The notes under the pieces: model-generated
What the model saw: only the letters and a program-made list of their open reading frames with translations
Databases searched by the model: none
What the model was told of the DNA's origin: nothing
Translations under genes and position numbers: made by a program
Source of the DNA: an uncultured Candidatus Saccharibacteria bacterium
GTDB taxonomy: Bacteria > Patescibacteriota > Saccharimonadia > Saccharimonadales > Saccharimonadaceae
Assembly (NCBI GenBank): GCA_948435375.1
Contig: CAOJGQ010000010.1
Location: forward strand, 1-32,655
DNA: 32,655 nt
Direction of reading: 5' to 3'
Part shown: one piece after another, positions 1 through 7,653 of the stretch
Layout: each line of letters starts with the position of its first letter
Numbering within the stretch: position 1 is the stretch's first letter

Positions 1-7
1 AAAGACT

Positions 8-57
8 AGTGTAGGCTTCATTACTATTAATTCTTCGTCAAACCAGAAGCAGAAAAA
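8..57 (+). repeat. R repeat, copy 1
   Basis: About 50 bp carrying GTAGGCTTCATTAC followed by ATTCTTCGTCAAACCAGAAG. The same sequence, with a few changes, recurs at 4471, 29132 and 29201, more divergently at 17981, and inverted at 28757. It sits next to cassette clusters and at the outer ends of long hairpins. This copy precedes cassette 1. Its function is unknown. Confidence 0.75.
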
Positions 58-84
58 GTAGACGTCAAACATATCCGTTATCTC

Positions 85-267
85 CTATATATCTAACTCG
101 TGGCGGGGAAATGAACCTGAGAAATGGCTCTCTGGGATATGCAAGCTATGGTATCGATTACTGGACTGGTGTAGCTACTTCATCCACAGTAGCTGCATAT
201 GATTTTGACTTCGGGACTAGCCTTATCTATCCGTCGCATGATTACTATCGCTGGTATGGCTTTGCGG
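85..267 (+). repeat. FISUMP-like cassette 1 (5'-truncated gene fragment)
   Basis: It opens with the shared head CTATATATCTAACTCGTGG (I-Y-L-T-R-G-G) and reads on through N-G-S-L, D-Y-W and Y-R-W-Y-G-F, ending with a changed tail (G-F-A-G in place of G-F-T-V). It has no signal peptide, no N-terminal half and no convincing promoter. A start at the ATG at 111 would give about 67 residues, but I see this as a gene fragment. It is one of the more divergent copies, with changes at all codon positions. It converges tail to tail with cassette 2. Confidence 0.75.
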
Positions 268-328
268 GCTGGTGGATTTTGCGATTCTTGATCTGCGGGG
301 TTGTATGCTGGTGATTTTGTGTCTGGTT

Positions 329-514
329 GGACCGTAAAGCCGTACCAACGAGTGCCGTAGTCCGACGGGTAGACGCCAGCGCTACCAAAATTGAGGAAGT
401 ACGCATAGAGCTCCGACTGGTAGGCGCTGACTCCCCAGTAGTTGCCATCGTCGCCCGCGCCCCTCAAAGAGCCAGTAGTCATAGCCACGACCCCGCCACG
501 AGTTAGATATATAG
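329..514 (-). repeat. FISUMP-like cassette 2 (tight family)
   Basis: Complete head-to-tail cassette on the minus strand: I-Y-L-T-R-G-G, M-T-T-G-S-L-R-G-A-G, a Y-W core, the four-residue tip D-Y-G-T and R-W-Y-G-F-T-V. It belongs to the six-copy tight family (cassettes 2, 3, 12, 13, 16, 18), whose variable codons are NNC or NNT; here the tip codons are gac, tac, ggc, act. The frame stays open past the tail into the spacer shared with cassette 1. The head points toward the rpsO promoter region. Confidence 0.85.
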
Positions 515-585
515 GGAATTAGGGGATGGTTTGAAGGATGTATGAAACTAGGGAAGATAAGATGGGAAGAAATGCGAATTTAGGG

Positions 586-614
586 TTGTCGGATTGGGAA
601 AGGTGTGCTATAAT
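586..614 (+). promoter_or_regulatory. rpsO promoter (near-leaderless)
   Basis: -35 TTGTCG (586-591), a 17-bp spacer, and -10 TATAAT (609-614) with an extended TG one base upstream. The -10 box ends nine bases before the rpsO ATG, so the predicted transcript start leaves almost no leader and no room for a Shine-Dalgarno sequence. Confidence 0.75.
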
Positions 615-623
615 TCGGAATAT

Positions 624-890
624 ATGATTACTAGAGAGAAAAAAGCTGAGGCGATGGAGAAGCTTGCTCGAAGCAAGAACGATGTTGGTTCGCCAGAAGT
701 GCAAGTGTCGATTTTGACGTCACGGATTAAAGAAGTGACTGAGCATGTCAAGGAGCATAAGCACGATTATATGGCGAAGCGCGGTTTGATGCAAATGGTT
801 GGTCAGCGCAAGAAACTTTTGAAATATCTTGAGCGGACGAACTTTGATTTGTACAAGAAGACAATCGCTGAGCTTGGTCTGCGTAAATAG
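624..890 (+). CDS. rpsO: 30S ribosomal protein S15
   Basis: 88 residues, the usual length for S15, which binds the central domain of 16S rRNA early in assembly of the small subunit. The family signature is clear: G-S-P-E-V-Q-V near residues 22-28, the helix with E-H-K-H-D around 44-48, and R-G-L-M-Q-M-V-G-Q-R-K-K-L-L-K-Y-L at about 53-69. I start the protein at the ATG at 624 (M-I-T-R-E-K). A longer in-frame start at 594 would place the -10 box inside the gene. It ends 12 bases before a canonical terminator, so it is probably transcribed alone. In many bacteria rpsO and pnp form one operon; here a minus-strand gene separates them. Confidence 0.97.
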   Translation: MITREKKAEAMEKLARSKNDVGSPEVQVSILTSRIKEVTEHVKEHKHDYMAKRGLMQMVGQRKKLLKYLERTNFDLYKKTIAELGLRK

Positions 891-902
891 ACTAGACTAC
901 TG

Positions 903-927
903 AAACTCCCAGAGATGGGAGTTTTTT
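903..927 (+). terminator. rpsO intrinsic terminator
   Basis: Inverted repeat AAACTCCC / GGGAGTTT with a six-base loop, running into a T-run. It lies just after the rpsO stop codon. Confidence 0.9.
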
Positions 928-965
928 GGTGAACGGGGAGAGGGGCTTTACTAGGTAATTAAAAT

Positions 966-990
966 GGACCCTCAAGGAAGATGAGGGCCC
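966..990 (-). terminator. Probable terminator of the 208-aa gene
   Basis: Read on the minus strand, CCCTCA / TGAGGG forms a stem followed by TCCATTTTAATT. A second hairpin, GTGCAAA / TTTGCAC, lies at 1021-1040 between it and the gene end, so the 3' region carries two stem-loops. The T-run is short, hence moderate confidence. Confidence 0.55.
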
Positions 991-1102
991 AAACGAATTG
1001 CGACAACTAAAGAACTAACCGTGCAAAGGGGAGTTTGCACGATCAGCGAACAAGGGGGTATGACGCTGTAGGGGAGCTACAACGTGGTAGAAAGTAGTGT
1101 CG

Positions 1103-1729
1103 CTAGAAAAAGTCGGGAGTTCGGCCTAGGGGAGTATTCTCCCAGACCAGATCAATGCGTCTTCGCATGAGCAAGGCGCAATAGTTAGAAAAAAGTTTTA
1201 CAATATTGTCTACGGCAATCCTCGGAAGAGGGCGCCAGTAGACTGGCTTCTCGAACAGACCCGTGCGGTAATCGCAGTATGGATCACTGGCAGCGCATTT
1301 GATATGTGCGCTGGGATAGCTCACACTTGCGAGAAAGGTAATGACCAGCTGTGGGGCTGGTTCGTTGGCCACGTAACTAAAGCTCAGCATGTAGCAAATG
1401 CTGATTGGTGGCATGCCTTTCGGGCGACGGATATCTTTGCCATGGTTAAGTCGCTTGATGAATGCGTCATGCTTGGTATATTCATTATCGACGAAACGAT
1501 ATTTCAAAGCATGACAGATGCGTCGGAAGGTAGAGTTTTCGAGCTCTTCCTTTGAAACTACGGGGAGACCAGTAATGATAATACTGGAGCCAGTAGTTTT
1601 CACCAGCGGCTTTGCTAGCAAAGCAGAAGTGGTTACCACTTCTGAGCCATCTTTTAAGCGTGGGTTCGAGGTTTTTCCTACAGTGTCAGTCGTTGTGGCG
1701 TTCTTCGCCACGTCAGTCTTTTCGGCCAT
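1103..1729 (-). CDS. Hypothetical protein, 208 aa
   Basis: I do not recognise this protein. It has a Thr/Lys-rich, probably disordered N-terminus (about residues 1-50), then a folded region with several Cys, aromatic and basic residues (for example Y-R-F-V-D-N-E-Y around 77-84 and P-Y-C-D-Y-R-T-G-L-F near 150). I see no signal peptide, membrane segment or known catalytic motif. It is supported as a real gene by a good sigma-70-type promoter at 1796-1824, an AAGGAG sequence about 14 bases before the ATG, and stem-loops after the stop. It stands alone and opposite to its neighbours, between rpsO and pnp. A regulatory or accessory role is possible but cannot be read from the sequence. Confidence 0.8.
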   Translation of the reverse strand: MAEKTDVAKNATTTDTVGKTSNPRLKDGSEVVTTSALLAKPLVKTTGSSIIITGLPVVSKEELENSTFRRICHALKYRFVDNEYTKHDAFIKRLNHGKDIRRPKGMPPISICYMLSFSYVANEPAPQLVITFLASVSYPSAHIKCAASDPYCDYRTGLFEKPVYWRPLPRIAVDNIVKLFSNYCALLMRRRIDLVWENTPLGRTPDFF

Positions 1730-1795
1730 TTTATTTTTCTACTCCTTACTTGAGAACTCTAGCGTAGATTCGGTGAGAATTACGCCAGCATTTGA

Positions 1796-1824
1796 ATTAT
1801 AGCATGGATAAGATATAACGTCAA
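1796..1824 (-). promoter_or_regulatory. Promoter of the 208-aa gene
   Basis: On the minus strand: -35 TTGACG (1819-1824), a 17-bp spacer, -10 TATAAT (1796-1801). It is followed by a leader of about 60 bases with an AAGGAG near the start codon. Confidence 0.8.
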
Positions 1825-1911
1825 TAGTGAAATGATAAAAATAATTATTGGATGATTTTATGGTGATTTGATGGACGACGATTGGACTTGGCGCAAGATA
1901 GGGATGAAGTG

Positions 1912-1920
1912 TGGTATAAT
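1912..1920 (+). promoter_or_regulatory. pnp promoter, extended -10
   Basis: TGGTATAAT (TATAAT at 1915-1920) with no convincing -35 at normal spacing. The leader to the ATG at 2039 is about 110 bases long. It contains CAGACAA and TTGTCTG, which could pair around the middle of the leader. PNPase autoregulates through its leader in E. coli; whether that applies here is unknown. Confidence 0.6.
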
Positions 1921-2038
1921 AGGGGTGAGATAAATGATTATTAACAAGGGAAGACGGCAGACAAACTCTTTTTTCTGAACAAGAATGCAGAGTTCACAAG
2001 AAGGATGTTGTCTGAGGTTTTCCCGAGAAAGGACATGG

Positions 2039-4213
2039 ATGGAAATTATTAATCCAAGTGGGAAGCAAGTTTTTAGTGTTGAGACAGAGTTTTGCGGGCG
2101 AAAGTTGACGCTAGAGGTGAACCGGGTGGGTTTCCGGAGCACGGCGAGTGTTTTGGTAACTTATGGTCAAACTGTGGTGTTGGGGAGTGTCGTGGTAGGG
2201 AAGAAGCCGGTAGTGCAAGATTTCTTCCCGCTAACGATTGATTACGAAGAAAAGTTTTATGCGGCGGGGAAGATTTCGGGGTCGAAGTTTTTGAAGCGAG
2301 AAGGGAAACCGGCGGATGAGGCGATCCTGGTGGGGCGGTTGATTGATCGGCCGATTCGACCACTGTTCCCGAAGGGTTATCGCCAGGAGGTGCAGGTGGT
2401 GACGACGGTGCTGTCGATGGACCCGCGTTTTCGCCCAGATATGGTGGCGATGATTGCGGCTTCGAGCGCTTTGATGTTGTCGGGGACGCCGTTTGATGGG
2501 CCGATTGCGGGGGTGAGGATTGGGCGAATTGGCGGGGAGTTTAAGGCATTTCTCAGTCCAGAAGAGCGCGAGCAGAGCATAATGGACCTCGTGGTGGCAT
2601 GCAAAGACGGTAAGGTGATGATGGTGGAAGCTGGGGCGAATGAGGTGCCGGAAGCGATGATTATTGAGGCGATGCATTGGGCGGTGAAGGCGGTGCAACC
2701 GGTGTTGGATCTGCAACGTGAGCTGGCGGAGGAAGTGCAGCCGGAGCAGCAGGCGTATGAGTTGGTTTTGCCAGATGAAGCGATTCAGGAAAAGGTGGAA
2801 GATTGGTATAAGACGCATGCTGGTGACCAAGTGCGAGGGAATGTCTTGGAGCGGCAGAGCGTGATTGAGCGGCTGAAAGATGAGATGCACGCGGAATTTG
2901 CGCCGGAACTAGGTGAAGGTGAGACGGAAGAAGAGAAGCTAGCGGATTATGAGGAACGGATGAAGGGGGAGTATGATCAGGCGTTTGATCTTGCAGTGCA
3001 TCATGAAGTGCGACGAGGGATTATCGAGGATGGCGTGCGGCCAGATGGGCGAAAACTGGACGAAGTGCGGTCGCTGTCGTCGCAAGTGGGGATTTTGCCG
3101 CGGACGCATGGCTCATCACTGTTTACACGCGGTTTGACGCAGGCGATGAATATTGTGACTTTGGCACCGCTGAGCTTTGCGCAGGTGGTGGATACGATGG
3201 AAGTGAACGATGGTAAGCGACGCTATATGCACCATTATAATGCGCCGTCTTATACGGTGGGTGAACCGGGGCGGATTGGGGCGCCAGGACGACGTGAGGT
3301 GGGACATGGTTACCTCGCGGAGCGGGCGCTGTTACCAATGTTGCCAAGTGAGGAAGATTTTCCTTATGCGATTCGTAGTGTGACGGAAATTATGTCGCAA
3401 AATGGTTCGACTTCGATGGCGGCAACTTGTTCAAGTTGTATGGCTTTGATGGATGCTGGTGTGCCGCTAAAACGACCGGTGTCAGGCGTGGCAATGGGGT
3501 TGATGTTGGATGTGCCGGCGGGGGAAGAAATTACGGCGGATGATATTGATAAAGCTTATGTTTTGACGGATTTGATGGATGCGGAAGATTTCGCTGGAGA
3601 TATGGACTTCAAGGTGACGGGCACGATTGAGGGAATTACGGCGCTGCAGATGGACATGAAGGTGCATGGTTTGCCGGTGGATATTCTCGAGAAGGCGATT
3701 GAGCAGAGCCATGCTGGACGGATGTTTATTCTTGAGCATATGCTCAGCGTGATTCCGGCGTCACGACCGGAGATTTCGGAATATGCGCCGCGGATTGAGA
3801 AATTGATGGTTGAGCAGGATAAAATCGGCGCGATCATCGGTAAAGGTGGCGAAACGATCAACAAAATCACGAGCGAGACCGGGGCGATGGTAGATATTGC
3901 GGATGACGGTTTGGTGACAATTGCGGGTGAGAATGAGGCGATTGCGAAGGCGTTGGCTTGGATCAAGAGTCTGGTCGAGGAGCCGGAAGTGGGGAAGGTT
4001 TACGAAGGAACCGTAGCGACGATTAAAGATTTCGGGGCGTTCGTGACGATTTTGCCGGGGGTGGACGGAATGCTGCATATTTCGCAAATTAGTGATAAGC
4101 GAGTGGAAAATGTGAGCGATGTGCTTAAGGTGGGACAGAAGGTGAAGGTGAAGCTCACGGCGATTGATGATCGGGGGAGATTGAGCTTGACGATGAAGGG
4201 GGTTGAGCAGTAG
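2039..4213 (+). CDS. pnp: Polyribonucleotide nucleotidyltransferase (PNPase)
   Basis: 724 residues, close to the family norm of about 710. PNPase degrades RNA 3' to 5' with phosphate and can add tails. Two RNase PH-like core domains are visible: the first at about 10-230 with F-F-P-L-T-I-D-Y-E-E-K-F-Y-A-A-G-K, the second at about 325-555 with R-P-D-G-R near its start and G-S-S-L-F-T-R-G. A KH domain follows (G-A-I-I-G-K-G-G, about residues 597-604) and a C-terminal S1 domain (about 653-720, D-F-G-A-F-V, G-M-L-H-I-S). I start at 2039 (M-E-I-I-N-P), which has AAAGGA just upstream; a longer frame from 1985 would extend into the leader with no family match. A long hairpin follows the stop codon. 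Confidence 0.97.
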   Translation: MEIINPSGKQVFSVETEFCGRKLTLEVNRVGFRSTASVLVTYGQTVVLGSVVVGKKPVVQDFFPLTIDYEEKFYAAGKISGSKFLKREGKPADEAILVGRLIDRPIRPLFPKGYRQEVQVVTTVLSMDPRFRPDMVAMIAASSALMLSGTPFDGPIAGVRIGRIGGEFKAFLSPEEREQSIMDLVVACKDGKVMMVEAGANEVPEAMIIEAMHWAVKAVQPVLDLQRELAEEVQPEQQAYELVLPDEAIQEKVEDWYKTHAGDQVRGNVLERQSVIERLKDEMHAEFAPELGEGETEEEKLADYEERMKGEYDQAFDLAVHHEVRRGIIEDGVRPDGRKLDEVRSLSSQVGILPRTHGSSLFTRGLTQAMNIVTLAPLSFAQVVDTMEVNDGKRRYMHHYNAPSYTVGEPGRIGAPGRREVGHGYLAERALLPMLPSEEDFPYAIRSVTEIMSQNGSTSMAATCSSCMALMDAGVPLKRPVSGVAMGLMLDVPAGEEITADDIDKAYVLTDLMDAEDFAGDMDFKVTGTIEGITALQMDMKVHGLPVDILEKAIEQSHAGRMFILEHMLSVIPASRPEISEYAPRIEKLMVEQDKIGAIIGKGGETINKITSETGAMVDIADDGLVTIAGENEAIAKALAWIKSLVEEPEVGKVYEGTVATIKDFGAFVTILPGVDGMLHISQISDKRVENVSDVLKVGQKVKVKLTAIDDRGRLSLTMKGVEQ

Positions 4214-4230
4214 GTTTGGTTGTCTGTAAT

Positions 4231-4458
4231 TTGGTTTTTCGATTCTGTTCTAACGAAGGAGGCGCGCAGTATTGGAGCTTTGTACCGTAGTTTTGGTTGG
4301 CGGGTGAGGCTCTCAAAATCGAATCCCTCATTACATTCGGGTCGTGATTTTGACCCGCCTCAGCCCTAAGAAGTCAAGCTTCAGCCAACCAAAACTAGGT
4401 ACAAAGCTCCAACAATTCAAACATCCATTAAAAACAGAATCAAAAAAACTATAACAAA
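4231..4458. repeat. Long imperfect palindrome after pnp (HP1)
   Basis: The left arm TTGGAGCTTTGTACC... (4272-4301) pairs with ...GGTACAAAGCTCCAA (4384-4412). Outer arms around GATTCTGTT and AACAGAATC extend the fold, and an inner CAAAATC / GATTTTG pair also fits. It begins shortly after the pnp stop and is followed by an R repeat and cassette 3. It may act as an unusually large 3'-end hairpin or as a cruciform-forming boundary; there is no clear T-run. Confidence 0.75.
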
Positions 4459-4470
4459 CAGTCAACGTTT

Positions 4471-4520
4471 AGTGTAGGCTTCATTACTATTAATTTTTCG
4501 TCAAACCAGAATCAGAAACC
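4471..4520 (+). repeat. R repeat, copy 2
   Basis: Nearly identical to copy 1: GTAGGCTTCATTACTATTAA, then TTTTTCGTCAAACCAGAA. It separates the outer arm of HP1 from the tail of cassette 3. Confidence 0.8.
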
Positions 4521-4543
4521 TGAAATTTGGTGGTCGTTGGTTG

Positions 4544-4729
4544 GGACCGTAAAGCCAGTCCAACGATGGCTGCTGCGCGACGGGTAGACGATAACGCTAT
4601 TGAAACTGAGGTAGTACGCATAGGACCTTGACGGGTAGGCGCTGACTCCCCAGTAGTAGCCATTGGCGCCCGCGTCCCTCAAAGAACCGATATTCATATT
4701 CAGATTCCCGCCACGAGTTAGATATATAG
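4544..4729 (-). repeat. FISUMP-like cassette 3 (tight family)
   Basis: Complete cassette: I-Y-L-T-R-G-G, N-I-G-S-L-R-D-A-G, G-Y-Y-W-G-V-S-A-Y, tip R-S-S-H (cgc, agc, agc, cat) and R-W-T-G-F-T-V. Its 5' half matches cassette 16 base for base over about 27 codons; the 3' half differs at NNY codons. An open frame runs from an ATG at 4862 through palindrome P1 and the flank into the cassette (116 residues, ending at 4512), but the upstream part resembles no domain I know. Confidence 0.85.
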
Positions 4730-4830
4730 AATATCCATAGATGTTTATATAGTACAAATCATATCTAAAAACATAACAAAAACCTTTACTAACCCAGAGA
4801 CTTTCAATTTTAATAGAGACAAAAGCTGGG

Positions 4831-4858
4831 TCAACTTGTAACGGCGTTACAAGTTCAA
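4831..4858. repeat. P palindrome, copy 1
   Basis: Near-perfect inverted repeat AACTTGTAAC / GTTACAAGTT around a short centre, preceded by TTTAATAGAGAC. It lies midway between the divergent cassettes 3 and 4. Confidence 0.8.
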
Positions 4859-4960
4859 ACATATAACATCTCTCTTAAATTAAAGAAAGGTTGGGCTAGT
4901 AGAGGTTTTTATTGTAGATTTTGTTTTTCTTTTATGCATATTAGACATCTACTAATTCTT

Positions 4961-5147
4961 CTATATATCTAACTCGTGGCGGGGTCGTGAATATGACAAC
5001 TGGTTCGCTAAGGGATGCTGAGTATGTAGGTATGTACTGGTCGGCAGTGGCTTATTTCTATGATGGTTATACTAATGAATTGTGGATTAATGACAATACG
5101 GTGCGTTTATCACCGAATAGTGCTCGGTGGAATGGCTTTACGGTCCG
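4961..5147 (+). repeat. FISUMP-like cassette 4
   Basis: Complete head and tail, with body M-T-T-G-S-L-R-D-A-E, Y-W-S-A-V-A-Y and R-W-N-G-F-T-V-R-C. The ATG at 4987 opens a 65-residue frame ending at 5184. The GGCGGGG of the conserved head could act as a weak ribosome site but is fixed by the protein sequence. The residue pattern is close to the family but third bases have drifted, so I read it as an older copy. Confidence 0.8.
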
Positions 5148-5187
5148 ATGCGGGACTAGACTATTTTTAACAGAGACAAAATGAAAT

Positions 5188-5214
5188 TGAACTTGTAACG
5201 CTGTTACAAGTTCA
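5188..5214. repeat. P palindrome, copy 2
   Basis: TGAACTTGTAAC / GTTACAAGTTCA around GCT, with TTTAACAGAGAC about 12 bases upstream. It sits between the convergent tails of cassettes 4 and 5. The same arrangement recurs at 29902-29930. Confidence 0.8.
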
Positions 5215-5236
5215 CCGAGTGAAAAGATGTTTTTCT

Positions 5237-5366
5237 GGACCGTAAAACCAAGATAGCGATCGTTGCTAGCTGATAAAAGGATGATAGTGTTATTGGAATA
5301 GAAGTTGTATGCATATAGCGTAGACGAGAAGGCTGTGGCTGACCATACGTAGTTAATATAGCTTGC
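5237..5366 (-). repeat. FISUMP-like cassette 5, head deleted
   Basis: The tail GGACCGTAAAACC (G-F-T-V on the minus strand) and the core (Y-V-W-S-A-T-A, Y-A-Y-N, D-R-Y-L-G-F-T-V) are present. The I-Y-L-T-R-G-G head and the following T-G-S-L-R are missing. The break falls beside CATTGGGAGA, which also occurs just outside the head of cassette 6, suggesting an internal deletion. It is non-functional as it stands. Confidence 0.7.
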
Positions 5367-5380
5367 GCATTGGGAGAGTT

Positions 5381-5408
5381 TTGGGTGAAAAAGCTCTTGT
5401 GTTATAAT
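5381..5408 (+). promoter_or_regulatory. Promoter of the peptidoglycan hydrolase operon
   Basis: -35 TTGGGT (5381-5386), 16-bp spacer, -10 TATAAT (5403-5408). The predicted start is near 5415, exactly where a strongly paired leader begins. Confidence 0.65.
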
Positions 5409-5414
5409 AGGAAT

Positions 5415-5539
5415 GTCTAACTTTTTATAACCATTTACTATTTTTGTGCATCCTAGTGCCTTTTAGCGGCATCGCATAAGTAATCACTGGGAAGTAGATG
5501 GTTATGAACGGAAGTTAGACACCTTGCGGTGTCGCTTTT
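5415..5539 (+). promoter_or_regulatory. Structured 5' leader RNA, possibly a riboswitch or attenuator
   Basis: The first and last parts of the leader pair: GTCTAACTT (5415-5423) with AAGTTAGAC (5512-5520). Inside this, ATAACCATTTACT pairs with AGTAGATGGTTAT (13 bp with one G-U), and further in CCTAGTG pairs with CACTGGG. Immediately after comes GACACC-TTGC-GGTGTC followed by GCTTTT, a terminator-like hairpin. This layout, a closed multi-helix domain then a possible terminator ahead of the start codon, is typical of riboswitches or protein-binding leaders. I do not recognise a known riboswitch consensus. It lies about 40 bases before the hydrolase start. Confidence 0.55.
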
Positions 5540-5577
5540 GGTTTTAGAAGACGGCGCAAGTAAGCTAACGGAGGAAC

Positions 5578-7644
5578 ATGCGCCAAAAAGAGAATCATCG
5601 CGATAGCAAAGACCGGACGGAAAGTCGTTGGGCGGTGATGTTTGGGTTGAAAGAGCGCCGGATGAAAAGTCGTCGAGCGGGGAATTGGAGGTTGTTTCCG
5701 CGCCTTTTTGCGATGTTTATGACGGTAGTGTTTACTTTGTATTGGGCGGGTCCGGTTTGGGCGACGGTTTCGGAAGCCAGGTTGAGAGACGAGTGTGATT
5801 CGAGCGGGGCGTGCTACTATAATCCGATTGAGGATTGTGCGACGACGGGTGGCGTGGGAATTGCGGCGGGGGACGATGTAGCGGCGCAGATCTGGAATTA
5901 TTTTGCGACGGCGGCGATTCCGGGACTTTCGGATAATGCGGCGGCAATTGCGGGCATTCTCGGAAATATGTATCGAGAGTCGAGTTTCAACCCTTTCATC
6001 GTGGGCGGTGGCGGAGGAAATTATTATGGTTTGTTCCAGGCGTATCGTTCGTATAATCAGCCCATGCTTGATCAGATTCAGGCGGCTGGGTTGTCGCAAT
6101 ACTGGTCGTCGGCTTATCAAAGTTCTGCACCTCCGGATGCGATTCAGAAAGCCGTGCAAATAGAGCTGGATTATTTGGTTCACCATTATGGTGGGTTTGG
6201 GTCGGGAAACTTTTCGTTTGTGGAGAATTTGAATGCCGTAGCGAACAAAACGCCGGAATCCTACGCCGAGCTTTTCGAGGTGACCGTAGAACGTGCGGTG
6301 GGTGGGAGCGATCCTCTGCAGGATAGCGGTGTGATTAATCTGCAACGGCGAATGTATAATGGGCAATATTCGATTAATTACCAAGATGCGGCAGGGCGGC
6401 GAGAAGCGGCGCGGCAATACTATGAAATGTTTGCGGATAGTGCGATGACTTCGTCTTCATCGACGACGGATGCGGAAGGTTGGCTCGGGGGAATTGAAGG
6501 TTTGCAGAAGCAGGATGCGCGCGGTCGGGCGGATCTACGTGAGACGCCGGCGGGGAGTTTTGCGACGGATAATGGTAAGGCGAACATGATTGTTTTGCAT
6601 TATACGGCAGGGACGACGAATGGTTTGGCGGCGTATGGCAGCAATATGTTCCCGGCGCATTTCACGATTGATTTGAAGAAGAAGGAAGGTTATCAACATT
6701 TCCCGCTGAGTGAGCCGTCGCTCGCGGTGGCGAGCTATGATCGCTATGCAATTCAAATTGAGATCGTGGGTGTGGGCTATGCAGATTGGGGTGGAGTAGA
6801 CCCGAGCAGTCCGTACAACTTAGCGAACTTTGGTGAGGCGGAGTGGGATTATTTAGCATATTATCTGAACGCGATTGCGGCGCATACGGGTGTGCCGCTG
6901 GAGACTTCGGTACAATGGGATAGCCCGAACCATAAATTATCGGATGGCGAAGCGCGATCTTATCGTGGAGTGCTTGGGCACATGCATTTGCCGAATAACC
7001 CGGGGAAAGTCGATCCGGGCGATATTTGGGATGATGTGAAAGCGGCGCTGATTCGGAATCCGTTGAGTGTGTATAACGCAAGTTGTACTGGTGGTGGCGG
7101 AGGCTCGGTGTCGGGCGGATTGACGCTGGAACAGGCGAAGAATTTTATGGCGGCGTACAAGAGTTTGCAGGATTCGGTAGGTCGGGCTTCGGGCTACGTG
7201 ACGGAGTGGGATATTTATGCGGCCTGTTCGCCGGCGCTTGCGAACTGTGTGGCATTTTCGCAGTATTTTATTAATCGTTACACCGTATATTATAGTCAGA
7301 ACCACTGGATGAACACTGTGGACGGGGCGCAGGTGGTGAGGACGCTGCTGAATTATAGTTCGGAAAACAATTTCACGAGTGGCGGGACGATTCCGCGACC
7401 GTATGCAATCTTTAGTCGGGCAGGCTCAAGCTTTGGCGGGGCGGGACACACCGGGGTGATTTTGGGAGTGAATGAAGCAGAAGGGAAAGTGATTATCGGT
7501 GAGGCGGGATGTAATAACCCAGGCTTTACGGGAGCGAAGGAGGCGGACTTGGCAGAATATTCGAGCGGAAGGTACACCTATGCTTATACAGAGGGTGTGA
7601 TATTGCTCGATGAAATTCAAAAAACCGTAAATACGGGACAATAA
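5578..7644 (+). CDS. Three-domain peptidoglycan hydrolase (lysozyme-like, amidase_2, CHAP)
   Basis: 688 residues, translated from the ATG at 5578 behind a GGAGG. A basic N-terminus is followed by one hydrophobic segment (about 41-61) that is an anchor or signal peptide. Residues about 100-275 resemble the phage-tail-lysozyme type of muramidase (A-I-A-G-I-L-G-N-M-Y-R-E-S-S-F-N-P). Residues about 325-480 form a type 2 N-acetylmuramoyl-L-alanine amidase with candidate zinc ligands His341 (L-H-Y-T-A-G) and His468/His470 (G-H-M-H-L-P). After a Gly-rich linker, about 520-680 is a CHAP-like cysteine peptidase with Cys557 (N-C-V-A-F-S) and His624 (G-H-T-G-V). All three would cut the wall at different bonds. 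The gene shares its transcript with the next one. Remodelling of its own wall or attack on a host cell are both possible; the sequence does not decide. Confidence 0.85.
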   Translation: MRQKENHRDSKDRTESRWAVMFGLKERRMKSRRAGNWRLFPRLFAMFMTVVFTLYWAGPVWATVSEARLRDECDSSGACYYNPIEDCATTGGVGIAAGDDVAAQIWNYFATAAIPGLSDNAAAIAGILGNMYRESSFNPFIVGGGGGNYYGLFQAYRSYNQPMLDQIQAAGLSQYWSSAYQSSAPPDAIQKAVQIELDYLVHHYGGFGSGNFSFVENLNAVANKTPESYAELFEVTVERAVGGSDPLQDSGVINLQRRMYNGQYSINYQDAAGRREAARQYYEMFADSAMTSSSSTTDAEGWLGGIEGLQKQDARGRADLRETPAGSFATDNGKANMIVLHYTAGTTNGLAAYGSNMFPAHFTIDLKKKEGYQHFPLSEPSLAVASYDRYAIQIEIVGVGYADWGGVDPSSPYNLANFGEAEWDYLAYYLNAIAAHTGVPLETSVQWDSPNHKLSDGEARSYRGVLGHMHLPNNPGKVDPGDIWDDVKAALIRNPLSVYNASCTGGGGGSVSGGLTLEQAKNFMAAYKSLQDSVGRASGYVTEWDIYAACSPALANCVAFSQYFINRYTVYYSQNHWMNTVDGAQVVRTLLNYSSENNFTSGGTIPRPYAIFSRAGSSFGGAGHTGVILGVNEAEGKVIIGEAGCNNPGFTGAKEADLAEYSSGRYTYAYTEGVILLDEIQKTVNTGQ

Positions 7645-7653
7645 GGAGGAGAA

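Noticed and set aside
1985-2038. A longer PNPase start at 1985
   Set aside because: The added residues match nothing in the family, whereas the ATG at 2039 has a good ribosome site.
2231-2890. Long minus-strand frames opposite pnp, ftsK and the hydrolase gene
   Set aside because: They are rich in His, Arg and Pro and mirror the codon pattern of the real gene on the other strand.
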